Shown here piece by piece: positions 1 through 6,877 of a stretch of 14,614 bases of DNA; position 1 is the first letter of the stretch; every line of letters starts with the position of its first letter. The notes below the pieces were generated by a model, which had not been told where the DNA came from, made no database searches, and saw only the letters and a list, made by a program, of their open reading frames with translations. A program made the position numbers and the translations under genes. This DNA is from Bacteroidales bacterium. Lineage in GTDB: Bacteria; Bacteroidota; Bacteroidia; Bacteroidales; UBA932. The stretch is from assembly GCA_023230265.1 (NCBI GenBank), contig JALNXR010000023.1, positions 1-14,614 on the forward strand, read 5' to 3'.

Positions 1-35
1 TCCAGCTGCGGCTGTTTGTTGACAATTACAGGCAT
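1..35 (-). CDS. Start of an unidentified protein (partial, cut by left edge)
   Basis: An ATG on the minus strand at 35-33 opens a frame (MPVIVNKQPQL...) that runs off the left edge of the window without a stop. It begins five bases after the stop codon of the upstream minus-strand gene at 646-41, so the two are probably co-transcribed. Eleven residues are too few to recognise a family. The call rests only on the open frame, the tight spacing and the shared strand. Confidence 0.5.
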   Translation of the reverse strand, partial: MPVIVNKQPQL

Positions 36-40
36 ATTAT

Positions 41-646
41 TTATTCCCAGTTACCGGCATTATTGTTTGGAGCTTCAATACTGCCCACCTTCAATCCGGG
101 AAAACGACCTGATTCGACTCTGTCAGAATTCAGGTTAATCACCAGTTGTCTCTCCAGCCCTTTGAGAAGCTGATTATATGATGCAGAGGCTTCAAAGAGC
201 GGGACGTCAACATTGGATACTTTTCCTGTGATGGCCTTCATGTCAAACTTTTCTCCACCGCTGAAGGGGATATAGCAGATTGAGTCAATAACAAAACCCG
301 TACGCTTTAAAAGAGTGTCTCTTACAAAAATTTTAACGCTGTCGCGATACACTTTTTTCTGTGCAACTGCGACAGAGTCATCCATAGATCCTATCTGTTT
401 AACAATGGTTATCTGTCCGTTTTTATAGAAGTCAATCAGTGTGTCAAAACTTGCTGTAAAAGATGCATGTTTGGATTTATATGCCACCTGAAGAGTGCGG
501 ATGTCTTTAAGTCTCTCAATTGCAACACTTTCTCTTAATTTTCTGTTTCTTTCAAATTCAACAGGTTGTTGAATGCTTGAATAGATCAGATAACCCAAAA
601 TAATTACCGCAATGGGCAGAAGAAAATATGTCAGGATCTTTTTCAT
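41..646 (-). CDS. Membrane-anchored hypothetical protein, pseudopilin-like architecture
   Basis: This 201-aa protein has one hydrophobic segment at residues 5-24 right after a short basic N-terminus (MKK), followed by a charged amphipathic helix (about 30-60, with ERLKDIRTLQVAYKSKHASF) and a soluble domain. A hydrophobic N-terminal helix that continues into a helix with a 'TLQ-AYK...-F-TSFDTLI' pattern resembles conserved Bacteroidota proteins of unknown function and, loosely, type IV pilin-like proteins, but no prepilin peptidase site is visible. The frame is open further upstream to 844, but that part would overlap the divergent gene starting at 761. The ATG at 646 gives a clean membrane anchor and lies about 50 bases after a TAnnTTTG promoter element, so I chose it. 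Function is unknown. It is probably anchored in the inner membrane and faces the periplasm. Confidence 0.8.
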   Translation of the reverse strand: MKKILTYFLLPIAVIILGYLIYSSIQQPVEFERNRKLRESVAIERLKDIRTLQVAYKSKHASFTASFDTLIDFYKNGQITIVKQIGSMDDSVAVAQKKVYRDSVKIFVRDTLLKRTGFVIDSICYIPFSGGEKFDMKAITGKVSNVDVPLFEASASYNQLLKGLERQLVINLNSDRVESGRFPGLKVGSIEAPNNNAGNWE

Positions 647-696
647 AAGTAAGTATGGGATTTTAATTAGTTCAAATAGTTTGTCAATAAGTTCCA

Positions 697-704
697 CAAA
701 ATTA
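697..704 (-). promoter_or_regulatory. Bacteroidota-type -7 promoter element for the minus-strand gene at 646
   Basis: Read on the minus strand this is TAATTTTG, an exact match to the Bacteroidota -7 consensus TAnnTTTG, about 50 bases before the ATG at 646. No clear -33 TTTG is seen at the expected distance. Confidence 0.5.
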
Positions 705-736
705 TAATAAAAATTCAGACCCCGCAATATATTTTT

Positions 737-744
737 TATTTTTG
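737..744 (+). promoter_or_regulatory. Bacteroidota-type -7 promoter element for the DHH phosphoesterase gene
   Basis: TATTTTTG matches TAnnTTTG exactly and ends 16 bases before the ATG at 761, which gives a very short leader. It lies in the divergent gap and points away from the minus-strand element at 704-697. A -33 TTTG is not evident. Confidence 0.55.
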
Positions 745-760
745 TACCAATTAACGAATT

Positions 761-1816
761 ATGGAATTTAGTTTTAGCGCTGCAAGTATAAGAAAACTCT
801 ATGGATTGCTTTATAAAAGCAATAACATCCTGATTATAAGTCATACTAATCCTGACGGAGATGCTATAGGTTCTGTTAAGGCAATCAAAGGTTACCTTTC
901 ATCCAAAGGTTATAACGCTTCAATTGCAATACCAAACGATTGCCCGGATTATCTGTGCTTTATGGATCCTGATAGAGAAATTATGGTTTGGAATAAAGAG
1001 CCGGAGAGGGTTAACAGTTTTATAAGGAGTTCAGACCTGATAATTCTTGCAGACTTTAATTCACTTAGCAGAATTGATGATATGGAGAGTGAGGTGAAGG
1101 CTTCTTCTGCATGTAAAATACTTCTTGATCACCACCCCTCATATGAGAACGGCTCCTTTGATATGGTTTTTTCACAACCGGCACTCTCCTCTACATGCGA
1201 ACTTCTTTACTGGCTTTTTGCCGGACTTGACAAATATGAGAGAAGAGACAGAGGATTAAAGAGATCAATCCCTCTCTCTCCTGAAACCTGCGAATCTCTT
1301 TATATTGGATTGATGACAGATACCAATAACTTCTCAAACTCAGTAATTCCGTCTACTTTTAAGATGGCATCCGACCTTCTTGCTATGGGAGTGGATAAAG
1401 AGAGACTCCAACATTTGGTTTTCGGAGGCTTTTCTGAAAACAGAATGAGACTAATGGGACATCTTTTGCTCAACAAAATGGTTGTTTTGCCTGAATACCA
1501 GGCTGGATACATTTTGCTTTCTCTACAGGAACAGAAAAAATTCGGTTTTACCGATGGAGATTCGGAGGGATTTGTAAATATGCCTTTGAATATAAAAGGG
1601 ATCAACATTTCTGCACTTTTTACCGAGAATGAATCCAACATCAGGGTCTCTCTCCGGTCACTCAATAATTTTTCTGTTAACAACTTAGCCAAGAGATTTT
1701 TTAACGGAGGCGGACACGAAAAGGCAGCCGGAGGGAAACTGTTTATCTCTCTTAATGATATTCCGGAATATTTTAAAACAAGTTTGAAAAAGAGTTTAGA
1801 ATGTGAGAATAAATAA
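761..1816 (+). CDS. DHH/DHHA1 family phosphoesterase, NrnA-like (nanoRNase / pAp phosphatase)
   Basis: The protein is 351 aa, close to the usual 310-350 aa of cytoplasmic NrnA-type enzymes. Metal-binding motifs of the DHH domain are complete: SHTNPDGD at residues 27-34 (H28, D32, D34), an aspartate at 98 in LADFNS, DHH at 123-125 and D187 in GLMTDTNNF. The C-terminal DHHA1 substrate-binding domain carries GGGH at 316-319 followed by EKAAGG. Known family members degrade two- to five-nucleotide RNAs and dephosphorylate 3'-phosphoadenosine 5'-phosphate with Mn2+. Other DHH/DHHA1 enzymes cleave cyclic di-AMP products such as pApA, so the exact substrate is open. The ATG at 761 follows its own promoter element. 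The next gene starts eight bases after the stop, so it probably shares the transcript. Confidence 0.92.
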   Translation: MEFSFSAASIRKLYGLLYKSNNILIISHTNPDGDAIGSVKAIKGYLSSKGYNASIAIPNDCPDYLCFMDPDREIMVWNKEPERVNSFIRSSDLIILADFNSLSRIDDMESEVKASSACKILLDHHPSYENGSFDMVFSQPALSSTCELLYWLFAGLDKYERRDRGLKRSIPLSPETCESLYIGLMTDTNNFSNSVIPSTFKMASDLLAMGVDKERLQHLVFGGFSENRMRLMGHLLLNKMVVLPEYQAGYILLSLQEQKKFGFTDGDSEGFVNMPLNIKGINISALFTENESNIRVSLRSLNNFSVNNLAKRFFNGGGHEKAAGGKLFISLNDIPEYFKTSLKKSLECENK

Positions 1817-1823
1817 TATCATA

Positions 1824-2360
1824 ATGAAGATAGTGAGAGACAAAGTGCTGTTTTTAAGCTTTTTTATTCTGCTTGTAACCGCCTGCTCCAAACAGGACAG
1901 AGAGGTGATGATTGCAAATGAGATAAAGGCAATAGATAACTATGCGGAGAACCAGAAAAGCTCTGCAGTTGATGTTGTTGTTAATGCCGGAGCAACAAGA
2001 ATTGTCAAGCGTGAAGGAACCGGAAATGGTGCTGTAAGCGGGGATTCACTCTATATTAAATATGGGGGATATACTTTTAACAACGGTCCCTCATCTTTGT
2101 TTGACACAAACTTGGACTCACTCTCTTCCAAATTGGGGATTGAAATATTGGAGAGAGGTTTTGACCTTGGTAAATGCAAACTTGCAGAGGGTCAACTAAT
2201 CAAAGGTCTTGAGCTGGGATTGACAGGAGTAAAGGAGGGTGAGTACTGCTATGTTGTTTTCCCCTCAAACCTTGGATTCGGAAAATCCGGAACTGGAATT
2301 GTCCCCAAAATGACCCCTCTTATTTATGAGGTATGGGTCACAAAGATAAAAAAGCAATAA
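1824..2360 (+). CDS. FKBP-type peptidyl-prolyl isomerase-like lipoprotein (GldI-like)
   Basis: This 178-aa protein starts with a lipoprotein signal peptide: MKIVRDK, a hydrophobic core and the lipobox VTAC with the acylated cysteine at residue 21. Residues 66-178 form an FKBP domain: SLYIKYGGYTF, LFDT, then LIKGLELGLTGVKEGE and a C-terminal strand LIYEVWVTKI. FKBP proteins assist prolyl cis-trans isomerisation and chaperone proteins in the periplasm. In gliding Bacteroidota a related lipoprotein is GldI, but no gliding gene is seen here, so that role is not implied. Some catalytic aromatic positions are altered: the classical tryptophan of the VIxGW motif is leucine, and an insert around 101-125 separates FDT from the GLELGL helix. 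A GTG at 1803 in the same frame was rejected because it would overlap the preceding gene and spoil the signal peptide. Confidence 0.88.
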   Translation: MKIVRDKVLFLSFFILLVTACSKQDREVMIANEIKAIDNYAENQKSSAVDVVVNAGATRIVKREGTGNGAVSGDSLYIKYGGYTFNNGPSSLFDTNLDSLSSKLGIEILERGFDLGKCKLAEGQLIKGLELGLTGVKEGEYCYVVFPSNLGFGKSGTGIVPKMTPLIYEVWVTKIKKQ

Positions 2361-2367
2361 TTTTTTA

Positions 2368-2375
2368 TACTTTTG
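2368..2375 (+). promoter_or_regulatory. Bacteroidota-type -7 promoter element for the second FKBP-like lipoprotein
   Basis: TACTTTTG matches TAnnTTTG in the 53-base gap between the two lipoprotein genes and ends 38 bases before the ATG at 2414. It suggests that the second lipoprotein gene has its own start of transcription in addition to any read-through. No -33 match is evident. Confidence 0.5.
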
Positions 2376-2413
2376 TACGATATTTGCTTACATAAGCACA
2401 AAAGATTTTTTTG

Positions 2414-3412
2414 ATGAAGAGATTATATTTGACCGGCCTGCATTTGGCTGTAATTGCTCTGGCAACACTCTCCTGTGCAAGGGAGGTAGTTGAAAATGCC
2501 GATGATGTAGAAAAGAGAATTCTTCAGGCACATATAACGGCCAATTATAGTAACTCTGTACAAACCACTGCCTCAGGTCTCTATATAATAAGCAAGACCA
2601 GTGGAACCGGGGTTGCAGTAAACGACTCCTCCAATCTTTTTGTGCGGTATTCCACCTTTAATCTCAATAATGATTATCTCTCCACTAGTGACAGTTCTGT
2701 TGCAAAAATTCTCGGAACATATAAAGACACCACATATTTTGGCCCTGTTCTCTTCACACTGGGCAACTACTCTCTTACGAAAGGGGTGGAAGAGGCTTTA
2801 ACCGGACTCAAAGCAGGTGCAAGGGTAAAGTTTATTGAGCCCTCCTGGTTATCGGTATATAATTTTGAAGGAAGCAACAGAACATCTTCATCACCTGTTA
2901 TATATGACATTGAGGTTCTTAGAGTGGTTAATGATTTGGAAAAGTTCCAGTACGACTCACTGGAGGCATTCAGCAACAAATATTTCGGAGGTCTTGACTC
3001 TTTAAGTAAGGGTTACTATTTCAAATCCATTGAGGAGGGTGTCGGGGATACTCTGGAAAAGGGAGAAGAGATCAGTTACCGGTATGTTGTAAGGTTGCTG
3101 GATGGCTTTGTAGTTGATACCAACATTGAGGACACTGCCAGAAAATATAAAATTTATTCTCCTTACAATAATTACACTGCACGGTCTTTTACAGTTGTTG
3201 ACTCTCTTGAGGTGATGACATCCCAGACTTTATCTGATATTCCCGGAGTGGCAAAAAGCTTTCTGTTAATGAAACACGGCGGTAAGGCACATACATTTTT
3301 CTCCTCTGCCTGGGGATACGGTGCAACTCAAAAATCTTTCGGAAGGCATCAACCTTTGCACTTCTATCTGGAAGTGGTAAGTGACAACGATGACGATACT
3401 GACGAGGATTAG
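2414..3412 (+). CDS. Lipoprotein with two FKBP-like domains
   Basis: This 332-aa protein has a signal peptide with the cysteine at residue 21 (ATLSC; the -3 position is Thr, so the lipobox is slightly atypical). Two FKBP-like units follow: about 54-173 (LFVRYSTFNL ... KGVEEALTGLKAGARVKFI ... PVIYDIEVLRV) and about 199-322 (ISYRYVVRLLDGFVVDT ... IPGVAKSFLLMKHGGKAHTFF ... LHFYLEVV). Both keep the fold pattern, including the 'GV-x-LxxLKxG' helix, but most catalytic aromatics are not conserved, so chaperone or scaffold activity is as likely as isomerase activity. The last residues are strongly acidic (DNDDDTDED). It follows a related single-domain lipoprotein and probably acts on the periplasmic side of the cell envelope. 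A TTG one codon upstream is a less likely start. Its stop lies only 14 bases from the stop of the convergent carrier gene. Confidence 0.8.
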   Translation: MKRLYLTGLHLAVIALATLSCAREVVENADDVEKRILQAHITANYSNSVQTTASGLYIISKTSGTGVAVNDSSNLFVRYSTFNLNNDYLSTSDSSVAKILGTYKDTTYFGPVLFTLGNYSLTKGVEEALTGLKAGARVKFIEPSWLSVYNFEGSNRTSSSPVIYDIEVLRVVNDLEKFQYDSLEAFSNKYFGGLDSLSKGYYFKSIEEGVGDTLEKGEEISYRYVVRLLDGFVVDTNIEDTARKYKIYSPYNNYTARSFTVVDSLEVMTSQTLSDIPGVAKSFLLMKHGGKAHTFFSSAWGYGATQKSFGRHQPLHFYLEVVSDNDDDTDED

Positions 3413-3426
3413 TTCTGCCGGAAGCA

Positions 3427-5031
3427 TTAAAATCCCTGGAGCTCAATAAAAATCGTAGGGATAAGAAGCAGGAATCCGATTACTATCAGTGTTACAAGAA
3501 TCTTCCAGAACCATTTAAACCATACCTCATATGGGATCTTTGCTATTCCAAGTGCCCCTATCAGAACAGCTGAGGTGGGAGTTATCATGTTTGTAATTCC
3601 GTCTCCGAACTGATAGGCCATAACAGTCACCTGTCTTGAGAGTCCTATCACATCTGAGAAGGGTGCCATTATTGGCATTGTGAGTGCTGCCTTTGCAGAG
3701 CCTGAGGGTATGAAAATATTGATGCCGGTCTGTATCAGATACATGATAGCTACAGTTGCACTCTTTCCTGCATTTTCCATGGTCTGAGCCAGGGAGTTAA
3801 GCATTGTATCCAGTATCATTCCATCTTCCAGTATAGTTATTATACCTCCTGCCATACCTACAACCAGTGCAGCGGTGAGCATATCTTTTGCCCCTGATAT
3901 AAACTCAGATACAATTCCGTTGGTGTTAAGTCCGTATGCAGCTCCGGAGCTGATACCCATAGCCAGAAAGAGGGCGGAGATTTCTTTAAGATACCACTGA
4001 TAGCCCAGCACTCCTATTACCAGAAAAATTATAGTAAATGCGAGCATGTTCATTATAAATAATTGTGCCGATCCTCTGATTGATATAAAGCCAAGTATGA
4101 TAAAAACCAGGGTTGCAACGGGAATGCATACAAATGTGTAGCTTCCGGTACCAAGAGTGAATGTTGTTACGGGATAGAGGATTGAGAAAAGCACAAGTAT
4201 AAGTGATACAACCAGGAAAACAGCCCAGGTGGAGATTGTCGCTTTTTTTGCAAGGGATCTGTTCTCTGATACGGCCTCTTTCTCTCTTTCCCTCCAGTAT
4301 TTATCTGCTGAATACATAGGGGAGAGTGCGGGATTCTTTTTGACACGGGCAGCCCAGAACAGTGTAACACCGATTATGAATATTGTGAGCAGTGCCCAGC
4401 AGAAGATCCTGTATCCTATACCTGAGAATAGCTGAAGGCCTGAGAGTCCCTGTGCGATCCCGATAGTAAAGGGGTTGAGTGTGGCACCTGTGAATCCTAT
4501 ATGAGCTGCTGCATAAACCATAAGAAAACCGGTGATTGAATCGTATCCCATTGATATTGCAAGTGGTACTATTATCACCACAAAGGCCAGAGTCTCTTCG
4601 CTCATTCCAAATATAGAACCAAAAAGGCTGAACATTATCATCGTCAGTATGATAACAATGTTATTCACACCTGTCTTTCTAAAGAAGCTATATTTTTCCA
4701 GACCTTTTGTGAAGTTCAGAAATGAGAAAATTCCCGAATCAACAGCCCTGCTACTCCCAAGAATCTGGAAAGCTCCTCCGATTATCAGTATAAATGCAAT
4801 TATCAGGGATTGTTTTTCAAATCCCTCAAGCACTGATCCAAAGACCTGCCATGTCTGTGGAGAGTTCTCCACCCTGTGGTAGGAATTATTGACAACTACA
4901 CTCCGCTCCACACCATTTACCTCAATATTCTGATGGTCGAATTTCCCGGATGGTACAAACCAGGTCAGAAGGGCACAGAAGAGTATAAGGCTAAATATTA
5001 TAGCAAGAGTGTGAGGTACTTTCTTTATCAT
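3427..5031 (-). CDS. YfcC/DcuC-family membrane carrier
   Basis: This 534-aa polytopic inner-membrane protein has about a dozen hydrophobic segments, the first at residues 8-25 ending in the WFVPSG motif typical of the DcuC/YfcC/ArcD superfamily. Other family marks are SIFGMSEETLAF (139-150), AAAHIGFTGATLNPF (174-188) and, near the C-terminus, IPSGSAKAALTMPIMAP and FGDGITNMITPTSA. Relatives carry C4-dicarboxylates, basic amino acids or short-chain acids. The substrate cannot be read from sequence. The ATG at 5031 overlaps the stop codon of a 23-codon upstream ORF (ATGA), so its translation may be coupled to that ORF. The gene converges on the lipoprotein gene ending at 3412 with a 14-base gap and no visible terminator, so opposing transcripts may overlap. 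Confidence 0.9.
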   Translation of the reverse strand: MIKKVPHTLAIIFSLILFCALLTWFVPSGKFDHQNIEVNGVERSVVVNNSYHRVENSPQTWQVFGSVLEGFEKQSLIIAFILIIGGAFQILGSSRAVDSGIFSFLNFTKGLEKYSFFRKTGVNNIVIILTMIMFSLFGSIFGMSEETLAFVVIIVPLAISMGYDSITGFLMVYAAAHIGFTGATLNPFTIGIAQGLSGLQLFSGIGYRIFCWALLTIFIIGVTLFWAARVKKNPALSPMYSADKYWREREKEAVSENRSLAKKATISTWAVFLVVSLILVLFSILYPVTTFTLGTGSYTFVCIPVATLVFIILGFISIRGSAQLFIMNMLAFTIIFLVIGVLGYQWYLKEISALFLAMGISSGAAYGLNTNGIVSEFISGAKDMLTAALVVGMAGGIITILEDGMILDTMLNSLAQTMENAGKSATVAIMYLIQTGINIFIPSGSAKAALTMPIMAPFSDVIGLSRQVTVMAYQFGDGITNMITPTSAVLIGALGIAKIPYEVWFKWFWKILVTLIVIGFLLLIPTIFIELQGF

Positions 5032-5099
5032 ATTATGTCGCCTGATTTTACAATTTTTACTGCCTCAGCAGGGCTCACGAATTTAGGGGATTTAACCAT
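5028..5099 (-). pseudogene. Short ORF resembling the N-terminus of an acetyl-CoA hydrolase/CoA-transferase
   Basis: An ATG at 5099-5097 on the minus strand opens a 23-codon frame with the residues KFVSPAEAVKIVKSGDII followed by a TGA at 5030-5028. That pattern (F-V-S-x-x-E-A-V-x-x-I-K-S-G-D) is how many acetyl-CoA hydrolase/CoA-transferase family proteins begin, just before their first Rossmann strand. The stop overlaps the carrier's ATG in an ATGA arrangement. It may be the remnant of a lost CoA-transferase gene that lay upstream of the carrier, or a functional leader peptide that couples translation. The resemblance is from memory of the family and the ORF is short, so confidence is moderate. 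Confidence 0.4.
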
Positions 5100-5156
5100 T
5101 GCCGGATATAAGTTTTTTAAATTCTCTGATAATCATTAACCTCTGGAAATGAACGG

Positions 5157-5164
5157 CAAATGTA
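5157..5164 (-). promoter_or_regulatory. Bacteroidota-type -7 promoter element for the leader ORF and carrier
   Basis: On the minus strand this reads TACATTTG, an exact TAnnTTTG. Transcription from it would give about 50 bases before the short ORF at 5099 and about 120 bases before the carrier ATG. An ATTG lies about 21 bases upstream, a three-of-four match to the -33 TTTG. It is separated from the divergent plus-strand element at 5176 by only 11 bases. Confidence 0.5.
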
Positions 5165-5175
5165 CGAATTATTTC

Positions 5176-5183
5176 TATCTTTG
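5176..5183 (+). promoter_or_regulatory. Bacteroidota-type -7 promoter element for the SAM hydroxide adenosyltransferase operon
   Basis: TATCTTTG is an exact TAnnTTTG and among the commonest natural variants. It ends 19 bases before the ATG at 5203. It also shows that the earlier in-frame ATG at 5149 lies upstream of the probable transcript start and is not used. Confidence 0.6.
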
Positions 5184-5202
5184 TCCAATATACTCTTTGT
5201 GG

Positions 5203-5973
5203 ATGACTATTGTTACGATAACCAGTGACTGGAACAGGGGGGATTATTACCTGGCAACACTCAAAGGGAGTCTGTTGTCTGTCAGGGAGGACTTGAGAAT
5301 TGTTGAAATAACCAACTCTATAACTTGTTATGATGTTCTTCAGGAGGTATTTGTGCTCAGGAACAGTTATGCCTCCTTTCCAAAAGGCACTATTCATCTT
5401 ATGTGCGTTATGAGTGAGCCTGCAGCAGGCTTCCCTATGGTTATAGTATTTGCTGACGGACACTATTTTATCGGACTTAACGACGGCAGGTTCTCTCTTT
5501 TGTTCAGTGAACCCCCCTCTATAGCTTTTGAAATTGAGAGAGACCATACAGGCTCTTCCTTTTCTTCCCCTGGTTTGTTTGCAAAAGGGGTCAGGATTAT
5601 TACCGCTAACACCTTCCAGACTGAGACCAAGGCGGTTGAAATCCTCAAAGAGATTACAACCGAGGTGGTTACTGGTGATGACCAAATAATAGGTAAAGTG
5701 GTATATATTGACTCTTTTGGAAATGCAATAACCGATATCAGCAAGATTGTATTTGACAGACTGCATAAAGGGAGAGACTTTACGATTTTTATTCAGGGAC
5801 CGAGGGCCAGGATAGAGAGGATATCCCAAAGCTACTCACAGCACTCTCCGGGAGAGCTACTTGCGCTTTTTAACTCTGTCGGGATGCTTGAACTGGCAGT
5901 AAATCAGGGAAATATTACAGCTTTGGAGGGGCTTGGAGTCTCTTCCGAAATCAGAATTAAATTTTATAACTAA
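5203..5973 (+). CDS. SAM hydroxide adenosyltransferase (DUF62 / chlorinase-fluorinase family)
   Basis: This 256-aa protein belongs to the family that hydrolyses S-adenosylmethionine to adenosine and methionine using hydroxide, structurally related to fluorinase and chlorinase. The order of motifs fits: TITSDW plus GDYYLATLKGSLL at the N-terminus (family TTDFG..DYYV), FVLRNSYASFPKGTIHL at 50-66, FADGHYFIGLNDGRFSLLF at 83-101, and GKVVYIDSFGNAITDI at 164-179 in the C-terminal domain. The usual VDPGVG segment is replaced by VMSEPAAGFPMV (69-80), and two residues sit between TSDW and GDYY, as in divergent Bacteroidota members. I placed the start at 5203 because the family begins directly with the strand before TTD and because the promoter element ends at 5183. 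It is the first gene of an operon with mazG (28-base gap) and tcdA. Its physiological role is unclear even in studied members. Confidence 0.85.
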   Translation: MTIVTITSDWNRGDYYLATLKGSLLSVREDLRIVEITNSITCYDVLQEVFVLRNSYASFPKGTIHLMCVMSEPAAGFPMVIVFADGHYFIGLNDGRFSLLFSEPPSIAFEIERDHTGSSFSSPGLFAKGVRIITANTFQTETKAVEILKEITTEVVTGDDQIIGKVVYIDSFGNAITDISKIVFDRLHKGRDFTIFIQGPRARIERISQSYSQHSPGELLALFNSVGMLELAVNQGNITALEGLGVSSEIRIKFYN

Positions 5974-6001
5974 AAATTATACATATAAAAGGAATTAGAA
6001 G

Positions 6002-6877
6002 ATGAGCACAGAGCAGAAGAGCACAGAGCAGAAGAATATTGAAAAGATGAACAGAAAAGATGTCAGAAAAGATGTCAGTAAAGAAAATATCAGCAGGGAA
6101 GTTGGCAGGGAGAAGGAGATAAAGGCATTTGTGAGGCTTCTGGATATTATGGATGAGCTCAGGGAAAAGTGCCCCTGGGACAGGGAGCAAACCTTTGAGT
6201 CGCTCCGTAGCCTGACTATCGAGGAGACCTACGAGTTGAGCGAATCCTTGCTTGAAATGGACAATCTTAAGATCAGCAAAGAGCTGGGAGATATATTGTT
6301 GCACATTGTATTCTATTCTAAAATTGCTTCGGAAAAGAGATTGTTTGATATCTCAGATGTTATGAACAGGCTTTGTGACAAACTGGTTTACCGCCACCCG
6401 CATGTGTTTGGTGAGGTATCTGTCAACGGATCAAAAGATGTGATAGAGAACTGGGAGGCACTCAAAAGCACAGAAAAAGACGGAAACAAATCTCTTCTAT
6501 CAGGGGTGCCGTCTTCTATGCCCTCTCTGATAAAGGCTTACAGGATGCAGGATAAGGCAAGGGCTGTAGGATTTGACTGGGATAAAAGAGAGCAGGTTTG
6601 GGACAAGGTGAAGGAGGAGATCGCTGAGTTTGAACAGGAGTCAGAAAGATCGGGGATGAAAGAGGAGGAGTTCGGAGATCTGCTGTTCTCTCTGGTAAAT
6701 GCCGCCAGACTATATGATATAAATCCTGACACTGCCCTGGAGCTCACAAACCGTAAATTCATCAGAAGGTTTAATTTTCTGGAGAAACAGGTGGCGGCAA
6801 GGGGATTCTCTCTAAAGGATATCTCCCTGGAGGAGATGGACAGAATCTGGAACCAGGCAAAAGAGAGGGAGAAATAA
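6002..6877 (+). CDS. mazG: Nucleoside triphosphate pyrophosphohydrolase MazG
   Basis: This 291-aa protein hydrolyses (d)NTPs to NMP and pyrophosphate and is thought to clean nucleotide pools and lower ppGpp under starvation. It has the double MazG layout: CPWDREQT at 57-64, EE(74,75)..E78 with the partner E94-x-x-D97, and in the second half EE(205,206)..E209 with E223-x-x-D226, then NRKFIRRF near 250. Family members have about 260 aa. The excess lies in the first 38 residues, which are charged, low-complexity and built from two in-frame tandem duplications (see repeats). The ATG at 6002 has an AGGA-like sequence nearby. An alternative ATG at 6047 would drop the first repeat. The gene follows the SAM enzyme by 28 bases and its TAA overlaps the ATG of tcdA by one base (TAATG), so the three are probably one operon. 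Confidence 0.95.
   Translation: MSTEQKSTEQKNIEKMNRKDVRKDVSKENISREVGREKEIKAFVRLLDIMDELREKCPWDREQTFESLRSLTIEETYELSESLLEMDNLKISKELGDILLHIVFYSKIASEKRLFDISDVMNRLCDKLVYRHPHVFGEVSVNGSKDVIENWEALKSTEKDGNKSLLSGVPSSMPSLIKAYRMQDKARAVGFDWDKREQVWDKVKEEIAEFEQESERSGMKEEEFGDLLFSLVNAARLYDINPDTALELTNRKFIRRFNFLEKQVAARGFSLKDISLEEMDRIWNQAKEREK
6005..6034 (+). repeat. Perfect 15-bp tandem duplication in the mazG 5' end
   Basis: AGCACAGAGCAGAAG occurs twice without mismatch at 6005-6019 and 6020-6034, encoding STEQK twice. The unit is a multiple of three, so the frame is kept. It looks like a recent slipped-strand duplication. Confidence 0.9.
6053..6076 (+). repeat. Perfect 12-bp tandem duplication in the mazG 5' end
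   Basis: AGAAAAGATGTC occurs twice without mismatch at 6053-6064 and 6065-6076, encoding RKDV twice. It is the second in-frame tandem repeat within 75 bases of the mazG start. Confidence 0.9.

Noticed and set aside
647..844. Extended N-terminus (66 residues) for the minus-strand membrane protein
   Set aside because: It would overlap the divergent phosphoesterase gene and its promoter, and the ATG at 646 gives a proper membrane anchor behind a promoter element.
1803..1823. Upstream GTG start for the first FKBP-like lipoprotein
   Set aside because: It would overlap the DHH gene and put seven extra residues, mostly polar, before a normal lipoprotein signal peptide. The ATG at 1824 fits better.
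3413..3426. Bidirectional terminator between the convergent lipoprotein and carrier genes
   Set aside because: The gap is 14 bases and no stem-loop with a T-run is visible there.
5092..5829. Long minus-strand ORF of 245 codons opposite the SAM hydroxide adenosyltransferase gene
   Set aside because: It lies antisense to a gene with clear family motifs, shows no recognisable domain, and its end overlaps the carrier leader region.
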